Source: Bacteroidales bacterium UBA3653 (GTDB taxonomy: Bacteria > Bacteroidota > Bacteroidia > Bacteroidales > Paludibacteraceae). From it: 64,000 bases of DNA. A program made the position numbers and the translations under genes. Shown one piece after another: positions 16,380-24,630 of the stretch (its first letter is position 1; the number at the start of each line of letters is the position of its first letter). Under the pieces are notes generated by a model. That model saw nothing but the letters and a program-made list of their open reading frames with translations. It did not search any database and had not been told where the DNA came from. Location of the stretch: the NCBI GenBank assembly GCA_002373505.1, contig DFKE01000001.1, forward strand, positions 62,001 to 126,000, read 5' to 3'.

Positions 16380-17987
16380 ATGAAAAAAAGCCTTTTAGTC
16401 ATATCTTTCCTGTCTCTCTCCTTGGCGATTTTTGCTGCGGAGAAGGAGGCTGATGATGTGAAAGGAGCGCACCCATACAAGGTGTCGGAGAACGAGAATG
16501 GTGTGGCGGAGAAGTTCGCGCACTGGTCTCTTATCCCCCATGTGGGATTCAATGCCTATGACGGCGACTTTAATTCGGAGATGAAGCACAATGTGTCTAT
16601 CCCTAACGGCGGGTTGGCTATTGAATATTCATTCACGCCGGTCTGGTCCATCGGGGCGGATTACATGTATGATATGTACACGGTGACCGGTAAGCCCGGG
16701 GGCGAGAATGCCGATACGTTGCTGAACGGTAACTTGCATAAACTGGGCGGTTATTTGTCGCTGGACCTTATGAATCTCTTCTTCCCGAAGGCGAAACGCA
16801 AGATCCTCGGCATCCAGCCGCTCGTAGGAGGTGGATACGCGTGGTATAGAAATAATAAGATGTATTTTGACGACACGCGCTATCATACTGCTTCTGCTGA
16901 ACCTGCTTCGATGGATTCGTATAAGGGGTGTCTCTATCTCAATGCGGGTCTCAACGTGGAGTTCAATCTCAACCGTACTATCGCGTTAGGCGTGCGCGCT
17001 ACCTATAATTATTTTATAAACGACTATCCTGACGGACGCGGTTATAGCGGACCGCAGGCGCTCGCGTCGAAGAATAATGACGGTATCGTGGATGTGACGC
17101 TCAATATGCGCTTCAAACTGGAGGCGGTATCCAAAACGCATGTGAAGAATATCAACAGTTTCGACTCGTGGAAGAAAGAGGAGAGCAAGGAACCGCAGTT
17201 CATTCATGACACGCTCATTCTCAAACATGACTCGATCATCATCCGCGAGACAATCAAACAGGTTCGCCAGAAAGAGCAGCAACGCGCATACTACGTTTAT
17301 TTCGGTAATAACAAATCGGATCTTGACGATAAGGCGCTTATTACAATCCAGCAGGTGGCTGATATCCTCGCTGAGGATTCTACGCTCTATGCCGTTGTAA
17401 CCGGTTATTGCGACAACACCGGTTCGGCTGCGCTCAACTATGCTTTGGGTGACAGACGTGCCGAGAGTGTGATCGGAGAACTGCGCGAGGAGCATCAGAT
17501 AAACTCTGAGCATATGTATGCTATGGGTCTCGGTAAACTGATAGGACACCGCAGTCAGGCTGCCTATGGACCGAACAGACGCGCTGTTATCCGTCTGGTG
17601 GACAAACGTACCTTCGAGCGGATGAAGAATGACCTGGATGACAAACGTGCAAACCGCATCATCGAAGAGGATACCAAGGCTGTTGAGGCTGCACCGGTTC
17701 CGCTGGCTGAGAGCGCAAAGCCGGTAGCCGTAAACGAATATACCCAGCGGGGAAGCGAGGAGATCATCACCGAGAAAGGCATGACCCTCTCCAAACTCGC
17801 ACGGAAATATTACAATAACACCTATTGTTGGGTGTACATCTACATGGCGAACAAGAGCAAGATTCCTAACCCGAACTCGTTGGAAGCAGGTATTGCGCTC
17901 TCTATCCCGGAGTTGACCCAGCAAGAGATGCGTATTACCAAAGACCAGAGCCTCGTGCTCTATGGTAATGCCCGTCAAAGCAAATAA
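16380..17987 (+). CDS. OmpA-family outer membrane protein with C-terminal LysM-like domain
   Basis: A 535-residue envelope protein. A signal peptide (about 1-20, IFAAEKE) is followed by a beta-barrel-like N-terminal half with alternating aromatic strands. An OmpA-type peptidoglycan-binding domain (about 310-425) shows VTGYCDNTG and the conserved NRRAVIRL. A LysM-like segment near the C-terminus (TEKGMTLSKLARKYYNNTYCWVYIY) adds a second potential peptidoglycan-binding module. I chose ATG 16380 because it begins a clear signal peptide. A likely role is anchoring the outer membrane to the cell wall. Confidence 0.85.
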   Translation: MKKSLLVISFLSLSLAIFAAEKEADDVKGAHPYKVSENENGVAEKFAHWSLIPHVGFNAYDGDFNSEMKHNVSIPNGGLAIEYSFTPVWSIGADYMYDMYTVTGKPGGENADTLLNGNLHKLGGYLSLDLMNLFFPKAKRKILGIQPLVGGGYAWYRNNKMYFDDTRYHTASAEPASMDSYKGCLYLNAGLNVEFNLNRTIALGVRATYNYFINDYPDGRGYSGPQALASKNNDGIVDVTLNMRFKLEAVSKTHVKNINSFDSWKKEESKEPQFIHDTLILKHDSIIIRETIKQVRQKEQQRAYYVYFGNNKSDLDDKALITIQQVADILAEDSTLYAVVTGYCDNTGSAALNYALGDRRAESVIGELREEHQINSEHMYAMGLGKLIGHRSQAAYGPNRRAVIRLVDKRTFERMKNDLDDKRANRIIEEDTKAVEAAPVPLAESAKPVAVNEYTQRGSEEIITEKGMTLSKLARKYYNNTYCWVYIYMANKSKIPNPNSLEAGIALSIPELTQQEMRITKDQSLVLYGNARQSK

Positions 17988-18001
17988 TAAAAACAATACC
18001 T

Positions 18002-18034
18002 CGGGATGTAAAACGTAGTTTTGCAGACCGAAGA
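18002..18034. repeat. Hairpin repeat upstream of RNA genes, copy A
   Basis: A 33-bp element with an AAAAC...GTTTT inner stem and CGG...CCG outer stem, 22 bp upstream of the tRNA. Copy B (19341-19373, before tmRNA) differs at one base; copy C (from 22214, before tRNA-Arg) is diverged but keeps both stems. Confidence 0.7.
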
Positions 18035-18055
18035 GCGGAGCGCAAGCGCGCAAGA

Positions 18056-18130
18056 GGTCCCATAGCTCAGTTGGTTAGTAGCACCTGACTCATAATCAGG
18101 GGGTCCTTGGTTCAAGCCCAAGTGGGACCA
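18056..18130 (+). tRNA. tRNA with CAT anticodon (elongator Met or Ile2)
   Basis: The acceptor stem GGTCCCA/TGGGACC, anticodon stem CCTGA/TCAGG with loop CTCATAA, and T-stem CTTGG/CCAAG all pair. CCA is not encoded. The D-arm reads GGTTAGTAGC: one T more than the usual GGTTAGAGC pattern, leaving a mismatch at the base of the D-stem. Sequence alone does not let me separate elongator Met from lysidine-modified Ile2. Confidence 0.9.
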
Positions 18131-18132
18131 CA

Positions 18133-18170
18133 GCAGGAGAATAGTCCCACGACTGTTCTCCTGCATGTTT
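18133..18170 (+). terminator. tRNA terminator running into the next start codon
   Basis: A 9-bp stem (GCAGGAGAA and TTCTCCTGC, 18133-18163) is followed by ATG and a T-tract. The T-tract ends at the ATG of the downstream OmpA-family gene (18174), so no separate leader is available for that gene. Confidence 0.75.
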
Positions 18171-18173
18171 TTT

Positions 18174-19235
18174 ATGAAAAGATTATCGGTCATATTACTT
18201 CTGTTGTTCTCCTTTTTTAATTGGAGCGCGAACGCGTATGCGCTCACGCCCGCGGAAAAGCGTGCGAAAGCAAGAGCGAAGATAGAACGCAAACGCGAAG
18301 CCAAGAAACGCAAAGCGGAGAAGAAACGGGCGGCGAAAGCCAAAGCGGCTAAACGGGAACGCATCAAAGACGGAAAGCCGTTGTTGTATGTCTATTCTTA
18401 TAATCTGAAAACGGCTGAACCCTTACCTGCTACCCATATTACTGTCCAGGATGCGAAGGCGCGACCGAACAAGAAACCCAAACTCTCCAAAGCTACCGAT
18501 AACAAACGTGCGCGCGTACAGAGAGGACTGCCCGAAGGGAAATATTGGGCGGTAGCAGCCAAAACGGGATTCTTTACATCGGATACGGTGTGGTTCATGC
18601 ATAAGGAAGACGAGGATACCATCAAGATCTCTATCTATCCGGAGACAAGGCTTACGTTTACCGTTACCGATTCGCTTACATCGCGACCGGTAGCTGCGAA
18701 TGTGATTGTCCGTAATTCGGAGAAACAGAAAGTGATGCAGACAACCTCTGATACGCTCCATAAGGTGTTGGCGGTTTTGCTGGATGACCGCATGCCGTAT
18801 TATACAGTGGAGGCAACTGCGGTGAATTATTTCCCGTTCCGGGATACGATCACGGATCCTGCGCTGTTCGAAGGTGTGGTTATGTCGCCTAAGGAAATGA
18901 AATCCTTTGTGCTCCATAATATCTATTTCGCCACCGGCAAAACGCGTATTCTGGATTCGTCCGAGCCGGCTTTGAGAGAACTGTACCAGTTTCTTACTCT
19001 TCGTCCTGATCAGAAAATACGTATTGTCGGGCATACGGACAATATAGGTTCGGACCGTTCGAATCAGGCGCTCTCGGAAGGCCGCTGCCAGGAGGTGAAA
19101 CAGGCGATGATAGACCGTGGAATCCGGGCGGAACGCATTGAGGTTGAAGGTAGAGGCGAACGCGATCCGATCGTCCCTAACGACACAGAGGAACACCGTC
19201 AAATGAATAGAAGGGTCGAAATCGTGTTACGATAG
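18174..19235 (+). CDS. OmpA-family protein with basic N-terminal segment
   Basis: About 353 residues. After a signal peptide (LLLLFSFFNWSANAYA) comes a 50-residue Lys/Arg/Ala-rich stretch, then two beta-rich, carboxypeptidase-regulatory-like modules (about 65-225). A C-terminal OmpA domain follows with NIYFATGKTRIL, VGHTDNIGSD and the closing NRRVEIVLR. It probably links the outer membrane to peptidoglycan. An ATG at 18165 is also in frame but lies in the terminator; 18174 starts the signal peptide better. No ribosome-binding site is visible. Confidence 0.82.
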   Translation: MKRLSVILLLLFSFFNWSANAYALTPAEKRAKARAKIERKREAKKRKAEKKRAAKAKAAKRERIKDGKPLLYVYSYNLKTAEPLPATHITVQDAKARPNKKPKLSKATDNKRARVQRGLPEGKYWAVAAKTGFFTSDTVWFMHKEDEDTIKISIYPETRLTFTVTDSLTSRPVAANVIVRNSEKQKVMQTTSDTLHKVLAVLLDDRMPYYTVEATAVNYFPFRDTITDPALFEGVVMSPKEMKSFVLHNIYFATGKTRILDSSEPALRELYQFLTLRPDQKIRIVGHTDNIGSDRSNQALSEGRCQEVKQAMIDRGIRAERIEVEGRGERDPIVPNDTEEHRQMNRRVEIVLR

Positions 19236-19292
19236 AGAATAACAATTCTCGAAATCGTATTGCGATAAAAAATAAAAAAAATACGTTTTTAC

Positions 19293-19323
19293 TTGCGTAT
19301 TCGAAAAAAAAGCAGTACCTTTG
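19293..19323 (+). promoter_or_regulatory. tmRNA promoter
   Basis: TTG at 19293-19295, 20-bp spacer, TACCTTTG at 19316-19323. Transcription should begin near 19330, so the hairpin repeat at 19341-19373 would be in the 5' leader of pre-tmRNA. Confidence 0.75.
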
Positions 19324-19340
19324 CGCGATTTTTGTGATCC

Positions 19341-19373
19341 CGGGATGTAAAACGTTGTTTTGCAGACCGAAGA
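19341..19373. repeat. Hairpin repeat upstream of RNA genes, copy B
   Basis: Differs from copy A (18002-18034) at one position in the loop. It ends 7 bp before the tmRNA 5' end and may fold as a processing or protective hairpin in the precursor. Confidence 0.7.
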
Positions 19374-19380
19374 ACGCGAA

Positions 19381-19796
19381 GGGGCTATCTGGTTTTGACA
19401 GCAGGTAGAATGGTTGTGTAAGCACGCCGAGCAATGAGGCAACGCTCGTTAATCTCGCTTCAAAATATAACTGGCAACACTTCTTATGCTCTCGCTGCTT
19501 AATCGAAGTATAGTAGATTGGCGTATTCGGGTGCAAGGCGCCTGAACGGGACATCGCTCCTAGCCGAGTCTGTGGGCTGAAAGGATATAGCGGTGCAGAA
19601 ATTCACAGAATAGGTCTCTTTGGCTGCGCATAGAGACTGACGGCTGACAGCTGATTGCTGAAGGCACTCATAGCAGATAAGCCGGTTGTTGGTGGCTTGG
19701 GTCTTGCTGCCGGACGAAAACAAAGGCCAAGATAAGCGTGTAGAAAGCATAAGTATTCCTTGTTTGGACACGGGTTCGACTCCCGTTAGCTCCACA
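19381..19796 (+). ncRNA. ssrA: Transfer-messenger RNA (tmRNA)
   Basis: About 416 nt. The tRNA-like ends pair as GGGGCTA (19381-19387) with TAGCTCC (19787-19793), and the T-arm is ACGGGTTCGACTCCCGT. The tag reading frame runs from GGC at 19473 to TAA at 19500-19502 and encodes GNTSYALAA, ending in the ALAA degron. It rescues stalled ribosomes and marks the incomplete proteins for proteolysis. tRNA-Ala follows 14 bp later, probably on the same transcript. Confidence 0.96.
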
Positions 19797-19810
19797 CAAT
19801 AAGAACGCGC

Positions 19811-19883
19811 GGGGCACTAGCTCATCTGGTAGAGCGTAACGTTCGCAATGTTAAGGTAAGGGGTTCGAGTCCCCTGTGCTCCA
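19811..19883 (+). tRNA. tRNA-Ala (CGC)
   Basis: Acceptor GGGGCAC/GTGCTCC (one G-T pair), anticodon stem TAACG/TGTTA with loop TTCGCAA, giving anticodon CGC (reads GCG). T-arm GGGGTTCGAGTCCCC is perfect. CCA is not encoded. It sits directly after tmRNA. Confidence 0.93.
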
Positions 19884-19899
19884 CTTTAAATGACACAAT

Positions 19900-21030
19900 A
19901 TGGCGCTTGAAATTCGTGAAATACATTCCAAGAGTGAACTGAAACAGTTTATCCAGTTCGCCAATGATTTGTATAAGGATTGCCCATATTACTGTCCCCC
20001 TTTGTTCTTTGACGAGATGAACTGCTTCAAGCCGGATATGAACCCCGCGCTTGACGTATGCGAATACCAACTATGGATGGCGTTCCGCGATAACAAACCC
20101 GTCGGACGTATCGCCGGTATCATCAACCGCAAAGCGAACGAGAAATGGGGATTCAGACATGTCCGTTTCGGCTGGTTCGACTTCATTGATGATATGGAGG
20201 TCAGCAGGACGCTGCTGGATACCGTGGCGGCTTGGGGAAAAGAACGCGGTATGGACGGACTCAACGGACCTGTCGGCTTCACGGATTTTGACCATGAGGG
20301 ACTGCTCCTCGAGGGATACGAATATCCCGCTGTGATGGCGTCACTCTATAATTATCCGTACTACGTCAAGCATATGGATGCGTACGGATTGGTCAAAGAG
20401 GCTGACTGGGTGGAGATGCGTGTCTTCCCGCCGCAGGAATGTCCTGAGCGGCTGTCGCGGATTGCAGATATAGTAAAACAGCGGTCCAAAGTGCATGTGG
20501 TGAAGGTCAGGAACTCGCGTGAACTCGTCCGCCGCTTTGGTATCCAATACATGGATGTGATCGACGAGGCATACCAGAAGTTGTATAACTTCCAGCCTAT
20601 GACGGTAGCACAGAAGAACTACTACAAGAACATGTATTTCCCGATCCTCAACTTCGATTTTGTCACGCTGGTGGTCAATGAAAATGAAGAGATCGTAGGA
20701 GTAGGACTGGGCATGCCGGATATATCGGACGCGTTGCGCAAATGCGGAGGTAAATTGTTACCCTTCGGGTGGTATTATCTGCTTCGGGCGCTGAAAGCCA
20801 GACAGATGAACTCCTTCAGTTTCCTGCTTATTGCCGTGCGACCGGATTATCAGGACAAGGGCATTAACGCGCTCTTCTTCCAGGATCAGATACCTATCAT
20901 CAACAAATACGGTATTAAAATATTGGAAACGACTAATATTCTGGAAACCAACACCAAGAATATTGCGAACTTTACGCAGTTCGACCATATGTTCCATAAA
21001 CGCCACCGCGCGTACCTGAAAACGATCTGA
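19900..21030 (+). CDS. Conserved GNAT-like protein, function unknown
   Basis: A 376-residue soluble protein. The C-terminal part (about 235-370) has an acetyltransferase-like pattern: FVTLVVNENEEIVGVGLGMPD, then LLIAVRPDYQDKGINALFF, which resembles the acetyl-CoA pyrophosphate loop (R/Q-x-x-G). The N-terminal half (GRIAGIINRKANEKWGFRHVRFGWFD) also looks GNAT-like, so it may be a double-GNAT protein. I recognise it as a Bacteroidetes-type protein without known substrate. It starts 16 bp after tRNA-Ala and ends 2 bp before the Fur-family gene. Confidence 0.65.
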   Translation: MALEIREIHSKSELKQFIQFANDLYKDCPYYCPPLFFDEMNCFKPDMNPALDVCEYQLWMAFRDNKPVGRIAGIINRKANEKWGFRHVRFGWFDFIDDMEVSRTLLDTVAAWGKERGMDGLNGPVGFTDFDHEGLLLEGYEYPAVMASLYNYPYYVKHMDAYGLVKEADWVEMRVFPPQECPERLSRIADIVKQRSKVHVVKVRNSRELVRRFGIQYMDVIDEAYQKLYNFQPMTVAQKNYYKNMYFPILNFDFVTLVVNENEEIVGVGLGMPDISDALRKCGGKLLPFGWYYLLRALKARQMNSFSFLLIAVRPDYQDKGINALFFQDQIPIINKYGIKILETTNILETNTKNIANFTQFDHMFHKRHRAYLKTI

Positions 21031-21032
21031 TC

Positions 21033-21500
21033 GTGAAAGAGGAAGAGGCTCTATACAAAGCTGCGTTGGAGCGCTTGAATACCTATATACGCTGCCATGC
21101 GATGAGGGCGTCTGTCGTAAGAGAGATGGTGTTGGCGCAGGCGTGTCTGTTGAAACAGCCTTTTACGGCTGTGCAGCTGGAGGAAGCATGCAGGTCGGAG
21201 CATATCTCTGTAGGATCCGTTTATAACGCGCTGGACCTGTTCATCACCGCTGAAATAGTCAAGGTGTATGACAGAGGATTCGGACAGACGGTTACGGAAT
21301 ACGAACTGACGACTACTGCCTCGCGGTCGCATATGCAGATCATATGCCGCAAATGCGGCAGGAGAGCCTCCTTCTCTGACAAGGCGATCATGCGCTTGAT
21401 CATGGAACGCAAGTACACTAATTTCAAGGCGCAGAACTGTACCTTGGTGGTGTACGGAGAATGTAAGATATGCCGCAGACTGGCGGTAAAGAAGAACTGA
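21033..21500 (+). CDS. Fur-family transcriptional regulator
   Basis: A 155-residue protein with an N-terminal winged helix (residues about 20-85, ISVGSVYNALDLF as recognition-helix region) and a C-terminal dimerisation domain with two CxxC pairs (Cys105/Cys108 and Cys144/Cys147) for structural zinc. The start is GTG, 2 bp after the previous stop. His-rich sensing ligands are fewer than in classical Fur, so the metal or peroxide it senses is unclear. No Fur-box is evident in its own leader. Confidence 0.85.
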   Translation: MKEEEALYKAALERLNTYIRCHAMRASVVREMVLAQACLLKQPFTAVQLEEACRSEHISVGSVYNALDLFITAEIVKVYDRGFGQTVTEYELTTTASRSHMQIICRKCGRRASFSDKAIMRLIMERKYTNFKAQNCTLVVYGECKICRRLAVKKN

Positions 21501-21501
21501 A

Positions 21502-22194
21502 ATGACAGGAACATCGATATATTGGATATTGTTTATCGGTATTGCGCTGGCAAGTTGGATTGTATCCGCTTCGCTGCAACGTAAGTTCCGGCGCTATGCG
21601 CAGCATGACCTGTCCGTGACGGGAAAAGAAGTAGCGGAGAAAATGCTGCATGACAACGGTATCTATGATGTGCAAATCACGTGTATTAAAGGCCAACTGA
21701 CCGACCATTATAACCCTGCCACCAAAACGGTTAACCTCTCTGAGGAGGTCTATCACGGAGCCAATGTGGCAGCAGCGGCTGTCGCTGCGCATGAATGCGG
21801 ACATGCGGTACAGCATGCTACGGCATACGGACCTCTCGGACTGCGTTCGGCTCTGGTGCCGGTGGTGTCGTTCAGTAGCAAATGGGTGACATGGATTATC
21901 TTGGGAGGACTGCTGCTTATAGGCAGCGGCGCGGGACAGATCCTGCTCCTCATCGGCATTGGCTTGTATGCGATGATAACACTCTTCTCTTTCATCACCC
22001 TGCCGGTAGAGGTGAATGCCAGCCAACGCGCAGTGAACTGGTTGCAGGAGAGAGGCATTACGGACAGAGAGACAACAGCGATGGCGAGCGATGCGCTCCA
22101 TAGCGCGGCATACACATACGTAGTTGCAGCACTTTCGTCCCTCGCCACATTGATATACTATATCCTCATCTTTATGGGAGGAAACCGTAGATAA
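21502..22194 (+). CDS. YugP-type zinc metallopeptidase, membrane-bound
   Basis: A 230-residue protein of the neutral zinc metallopeptidase (YugP/DUF2268-like) family. An N-terminal membrane helix (7-24) is followed by the zinc motif AAHECGHAVQHA (His97, Glu98, His101) and two or three more hydrophobic segments (about 118-175, 205-225). EVNASQRAVNWL is a conserved family segment. The start codon is 1 bp after the Fur-family stop, so the two form an operon and the regulator may control it. Substrates are unknown. Confidence 0.88.
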   Translation: MTGTSIYWILFIGIALASWIVSASLQRKFRRYAQHDLSVTGKEVAEKMLHDNGIYDVQITCIKGQLTDHYNPATKTVNLSEEVYHGANVAAAAVAAHECGHAVQHATAYGPLGLRSALVPVVSFSSKWVTWIILGGLLLIGSGAGQILLLIGIGLYAMITLFSFITLPVEVNASQRAVNWLQERGITDRETTAMASDALHSAAYTYVVAALSSLATLIYYILIFMGGNRR

Positions 22195-22202
22195 TAATTT
22201 TG
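22195..22202 (+). promoter_or_regulatory. Possible -7 box for tRNA-Arg
   Basis: TAATTTTG directly after the metallopeptidase stop. The -33 position reads TTTA rather than TTTG, so this is a weak call. Confidence 0.35.
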
Positions 22203-22213
22203 TTGGAAATACT

Positions 22214-22242
22214 CGGGATTTAAAACTTGTTTTGAAGCCCGA
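22214..22242. repeat. Hairpin repeat upstream of RNA genes, copy C
   Basis: CGGG...AAAAC...GTTTT...CCCG: same fold as copies A and B with a shorter loop and a changed outer stem that still pairs. It lies about 70 bp upstream of tRNA-Arg. Confidence 0.6.
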
Positions 22243-22312
22243 AAAGCGTAGCATAGAACGTAGCACTATACAAGCGCAAGACGCGCAGTCGTGCGAGTTC
22301 TAATGCAAGCAT

Positions 22313-22386
22313 GGCCCCGTAGCTCAATTGAATAGAGTGTCAGATTCCGGTTCTGAAGGTTCTGGGTTTGAGCCCCAGCGGGGTCA
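22313..22386 (+). tRNA. tRNA-Arg (CCG)
   Basis: Acceptor GGCCCCG/CGGGGTC (one G-T pair), anticodon stem TCAGA/TCTGA with loop TTCCGGT, anticodon CCG (reads CGG). T-arm CTGGGTTTGAGCCCCAG pairs with one wobble. CCA is not encoded. The last 13 nt are duplicated twice downstream. Confidence 0.92.
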
Positions 22387-22500
22387 CAAAGAGCGGAAGC
22401 TCGCACCGCAGGTGCAAATTAGTAAATTTGCCCAGCGGGGTCACAGAGCAGAAGCTCGCACCGCAGGTGCAAATTAGTAAATTTGCCCAGCGGGGTCACA
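22374..22500 (+). repeat. Tandem duplication of the tRNA-Arg 3' end
   Basis: The 15-mer CCCAGCGGGGTCACA occurs at 22374-22388 (in the tRNA), 22431-22445 and 22486-22500. The two intervening units (57 and 55 bp) are nearly identical and contain GAGC/GCTC, GCACC/GGTGC and CAAATT/AATTTG hairpins. This gives two and a fraction copies ending exactly in the tRNA 3' terminus. Confidence 0.85.
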
Positions 22501-22530
22501 AAAGGCAGCCAAGTCGGCTGCCTTTCGATT
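22501..22530. terminator. Bidirectional terminator
   Basis: AAAGGCAGCC and GGCTGCCTTT form a 10-bp stem with a 5-nt loop. It can end transcription of the tRNA-Arg region and of the convergent EEP gene, whose stop is at 22540. Confidence 0.75.
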
Positions 22531-22539
22531 TATAGTAAA

Positions 22540-23817
22540 CTAATTTCCTAATTTTACATCAACGATTATCGGGTCGTGGTCTGCATACCGGTGTTTGCTC
22601 TTGTCCTTCATCTTGTATGCCCCGTGCGAATAGTACCAGTCGGCATTCACATGCCACGGCTGGACGCGCACGATCTGCTTTGCCATGCCGGGTGAAGCGA
22701 AACAGCGGTCCAGGTAGCCGGCCTCTCCTTTATAACTGTACGAATAGTTCTTCGATCTGCCTTGCGGAAGCATGTCTGTATATCCGGCACGGATGATGGT
22801 CTGGATCGGTTGTTCCTGGGTGTAGCAGTTGTAGTCGCCTAATAATAACACATCCTCGTCGCCGAATGCCTCTATGGCTTTGGGTAACATGGCCAGCAAG
22901 GAGTCTGCATTCTGCATTCGCCGCAGATTGGTGTCATATTGTGTGCGGCCGGGGCGTTTGGATTTGAAATGATTGACGCTGATAATAATCTTTTCTCCTG
23001 TGGCCATCTCTTCGAAACCTACTGCGAACATACGCGAGTAGTAGTGATTTGTGGTATCTTGATAGGCGGACAAGGGCATGGTGTACGGACGTACGCGTCC
23101 GGTGTCGTAGATGAAACAACCGCCGATCCTGTCCATGTCTTCCATCGGCATGGCGATAAAGGCATATCTCCTTCCGCCTTTGTTCATCGCGTTTACCAGC
23201 ATCGCCGGAGCCTTGTTGCCTACTTGCATCTCGCAGCAGGCAATAACATCCGCGTGCATGCTGCGCAATGCGGAAGACAGTTTCTTGGTCTTTACTGCCA
23301 GCTGTTTCGGCGTTGTACGTTTATGGGCATAGCCGCCCAGGTCTGCGAAATAATTCTCTATGTTCGCTCCTACGATCCGCAACTCGCCTTTCTTCGCCCG
23401 CGGCAAGCGGTCTTTGGGCAAATGTCTGGTACGGATAGACTTGCCGGTCTGCAGCTGGCGTTCTCCGGTCACTCTGGCTTTCAGCCCGCGGATGATATCA
23501 CCCGTCCGGACGTTGTAATACCGGTTTCTGCAATGGAGAATAATGCTCGCTTCGCGGTTATGGGCACGCAATACTTCATAGGCGGTACTGTCTCCGTCCG
23601 CCAGACCCGCAGCGCGTTCTTCCGGACAGAAAAGCCGCTCAGGCGATAAAACCAAAGAGTCGTAGAAATTACCGCAAACGAGGAGTGGGGTAGTGATCTC
23701 GACAGTCCGGTTGGCGTACTGCTCCCAATGAGCCTGAAGGCTGTCTAATGAAACACGCTCCACGGCATGGACAGCGAGGACGGAGGTAATGATGAAAAAG
23801 AGAGTGATTCTGCGCAT
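22540..23817 (-). CDS. Secreted endonuclease/exonuclease/phosphatase-family protein
   Basis: A 425-residue EEP-superfamily protein (DNase I-like fold). A signal peptide begins at the chosen ATG (MRRITLFFIITSVLAVHA). An N-terminal beta-rich module (about 25-135) precedes the catalytic domain with IVGANIENYF, the acidic CCEMQ, VNHFKSKR, the LLLGDYNCY Asp/Asn pair and the closing YADHDPIIVDV. It is likely a secreted nuclease or phosphodiesterase. The upstream extension of the frame is intergenic. Confidence 0.87.
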   Translation of the reverse strand: MRRITLFFIITSVLAVHAVERVSLDSLQAHWEQYANRTVEITTPLLVCGNFYDSLVLSPERLFCPEERAAGLADGDSTAYEVLRAHNREASIILHCRNRYYNVRTGDIIRGLKARVTGERQLQTGKSIRTRHLPKDRLPRAKKGELRIVGANIENYFADLGGYAHKRTTPKQLAVKTKKLSSALRSMHADVIACCEMQVGNKAPAMLVNAMNKGGRRYAFIAMPMEDMDRIGGCFIYDTGRVRPYTMPLSAYQDTTNHYYSRMFAVGFEEMATGEKIIISVNHFKSKRPGRTQYDTNLRRMQNADSLLAMLPKAIEAFGDEDVLLLGDYNCYTQEQPIQTIIRAGYTDMLPQGRSKNYSYSYKGEAGYLDRCFASPGMAKQIVRVQPWHVNADWYYSHGAYKMKDKSKHRYADHDPIIVDVKLGN

Positions 23818-23836
23818 GGTGATTTGATTTTGAGCG

Positions 23837-23867
23837 CAAAGGTACAAAAAAAAACTCATATACGCAA
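23837..23867 (-). promoter_or_regulatory. Promoter of the EEP gene
   Basis: Minus strand: TTG (23865-23867), 20-bp spacer, TACCTTTG (23837-23844), about 20 bp before the start codon, so the leader is very short. Confidence 0.75.
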
Positions 23868-23886
23868 GAGTACATGAGATTTTTAG

Positions 23887-23958
<72 letters not shown>

Positions 23959-23992
23959 CCACTTATTTCGACGCAAATTCCGAAATCGACGA

Positions 23993-24024
23993 CAAAGGTA
24001 CTGCTTTTTTTTGACATATACAAA
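23993..24024 (-). promoter_or_regulatory. Promoter of initiator tRNA
   Basis: Minus strand: TTTG (CAAA at 24021-24024), 20-bp spacer, TACCTTTG (23993-24000), about 35 bp before the tRNA 5' end. Confidence 0.75.
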
Positions 24025-24039
24025 TAAATTTGCATTTTT

Positions 24040-24071
24040 TTTGCATATTTGCGAAAAAAAGTGTACCTTTG
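24040..24071 (+). promoter_or_regulatory. Promoter of nucleoside-phosphorylase-like gene
   Basis: TTTG at 24040-24043, 20-bp spacer, TACCTTTG at 24064-24071. The -33 region TTTGCATATTTGCGAA is a degraded form of the palindromic core at 4424 and 7272. Confidence 0.78.
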
Positions 24072-24090
24072 TGCCCAAATTCAAATCACT

Positions 24091-24630
24091 ATGGCGAAAA
24101 ACGAAGTTAATCGTGCCCTTGCGGCAAAGAAATATATCGTAATGGCAGAAGAAGGCGAGCAGGTCTTGCTGGACAAAGCGCGTGAGCAATTGGGCTTGGA
24201 TCTGAAGGATGCCGAGCTTATCTATACGGGCGTGGGTGCAATCAATATCATTCAAACCCTGCGAGACCTCGACCGCGAGGCGGAGATTTATAATATCGGC
24301 TATGCCGGTAGTGCGAATTTCGACCTCGGTACGTGGGTGGAAGTGACGGAAGTGCGTCTTAACCATCCTAATGTGACCTATCCGGAGCCGGAATTGAAAC
24401 TGATCGATGAGTCTTTGGGAGCAGAACTGCCGCTGGACCATGATACCGTTCGTGCGGTATGCTATACCAACTGCGATTTCGTGCTCGCTTCGGATTATAA
24501 GGACTGCGTGTTTGATATGGAGTTGGCGTTCATCGCTGCACTGGGTTTCAAGCACCTCCATGCCCTCAAATACGTGAGCGACAACCTCTCGCTCCATGCT
24601 TACCATGAACTGACAAACGGCGTAGAATGA
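24091..24630 (+). CDS. Nucleoside phosphorylase-like protein
   Basis: A 179-residue cytoplasmic protein with features of the PNP/UDP phosphorylase (MTA/SAH nucleosidase) superfamily: YTGVGAINIIQTL (ligand loop), YNIGYAGSANFDLGTWVEV, and the late acidic DMELAFIA. It is shorter than typical nucleosidases (about 230 residues), so its exact reaction is uncertain. The start at 24091 is preferred because the longer frame covers the promoter. Its stop overlaps the next start by 4 bp (ATGA), so translation is coupled. Confidence 0.75.
   Translation: MAKNEVNRALAAKKYIVMAEEGEQVLLDKAREQLGLDLKDAELIYTGVGAINIIQTLRDLDREAEIYNIGYAGSANFDLGTWVEVTEVRLNHPNVTYPEPELKLIDESLGAELPLDHDTVRAVCYTNCDFVLASDYKDCVFDMELAFIAALGFKHLHALKYVSDNLSLHAYHELTNGVE

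Noticed and set aside
22374..22500. Possible CRISPR array
   Set aside because: The units are wholly identical rather than repeat plus unique spacer, there are only two to three copies, and no cas genes are present.
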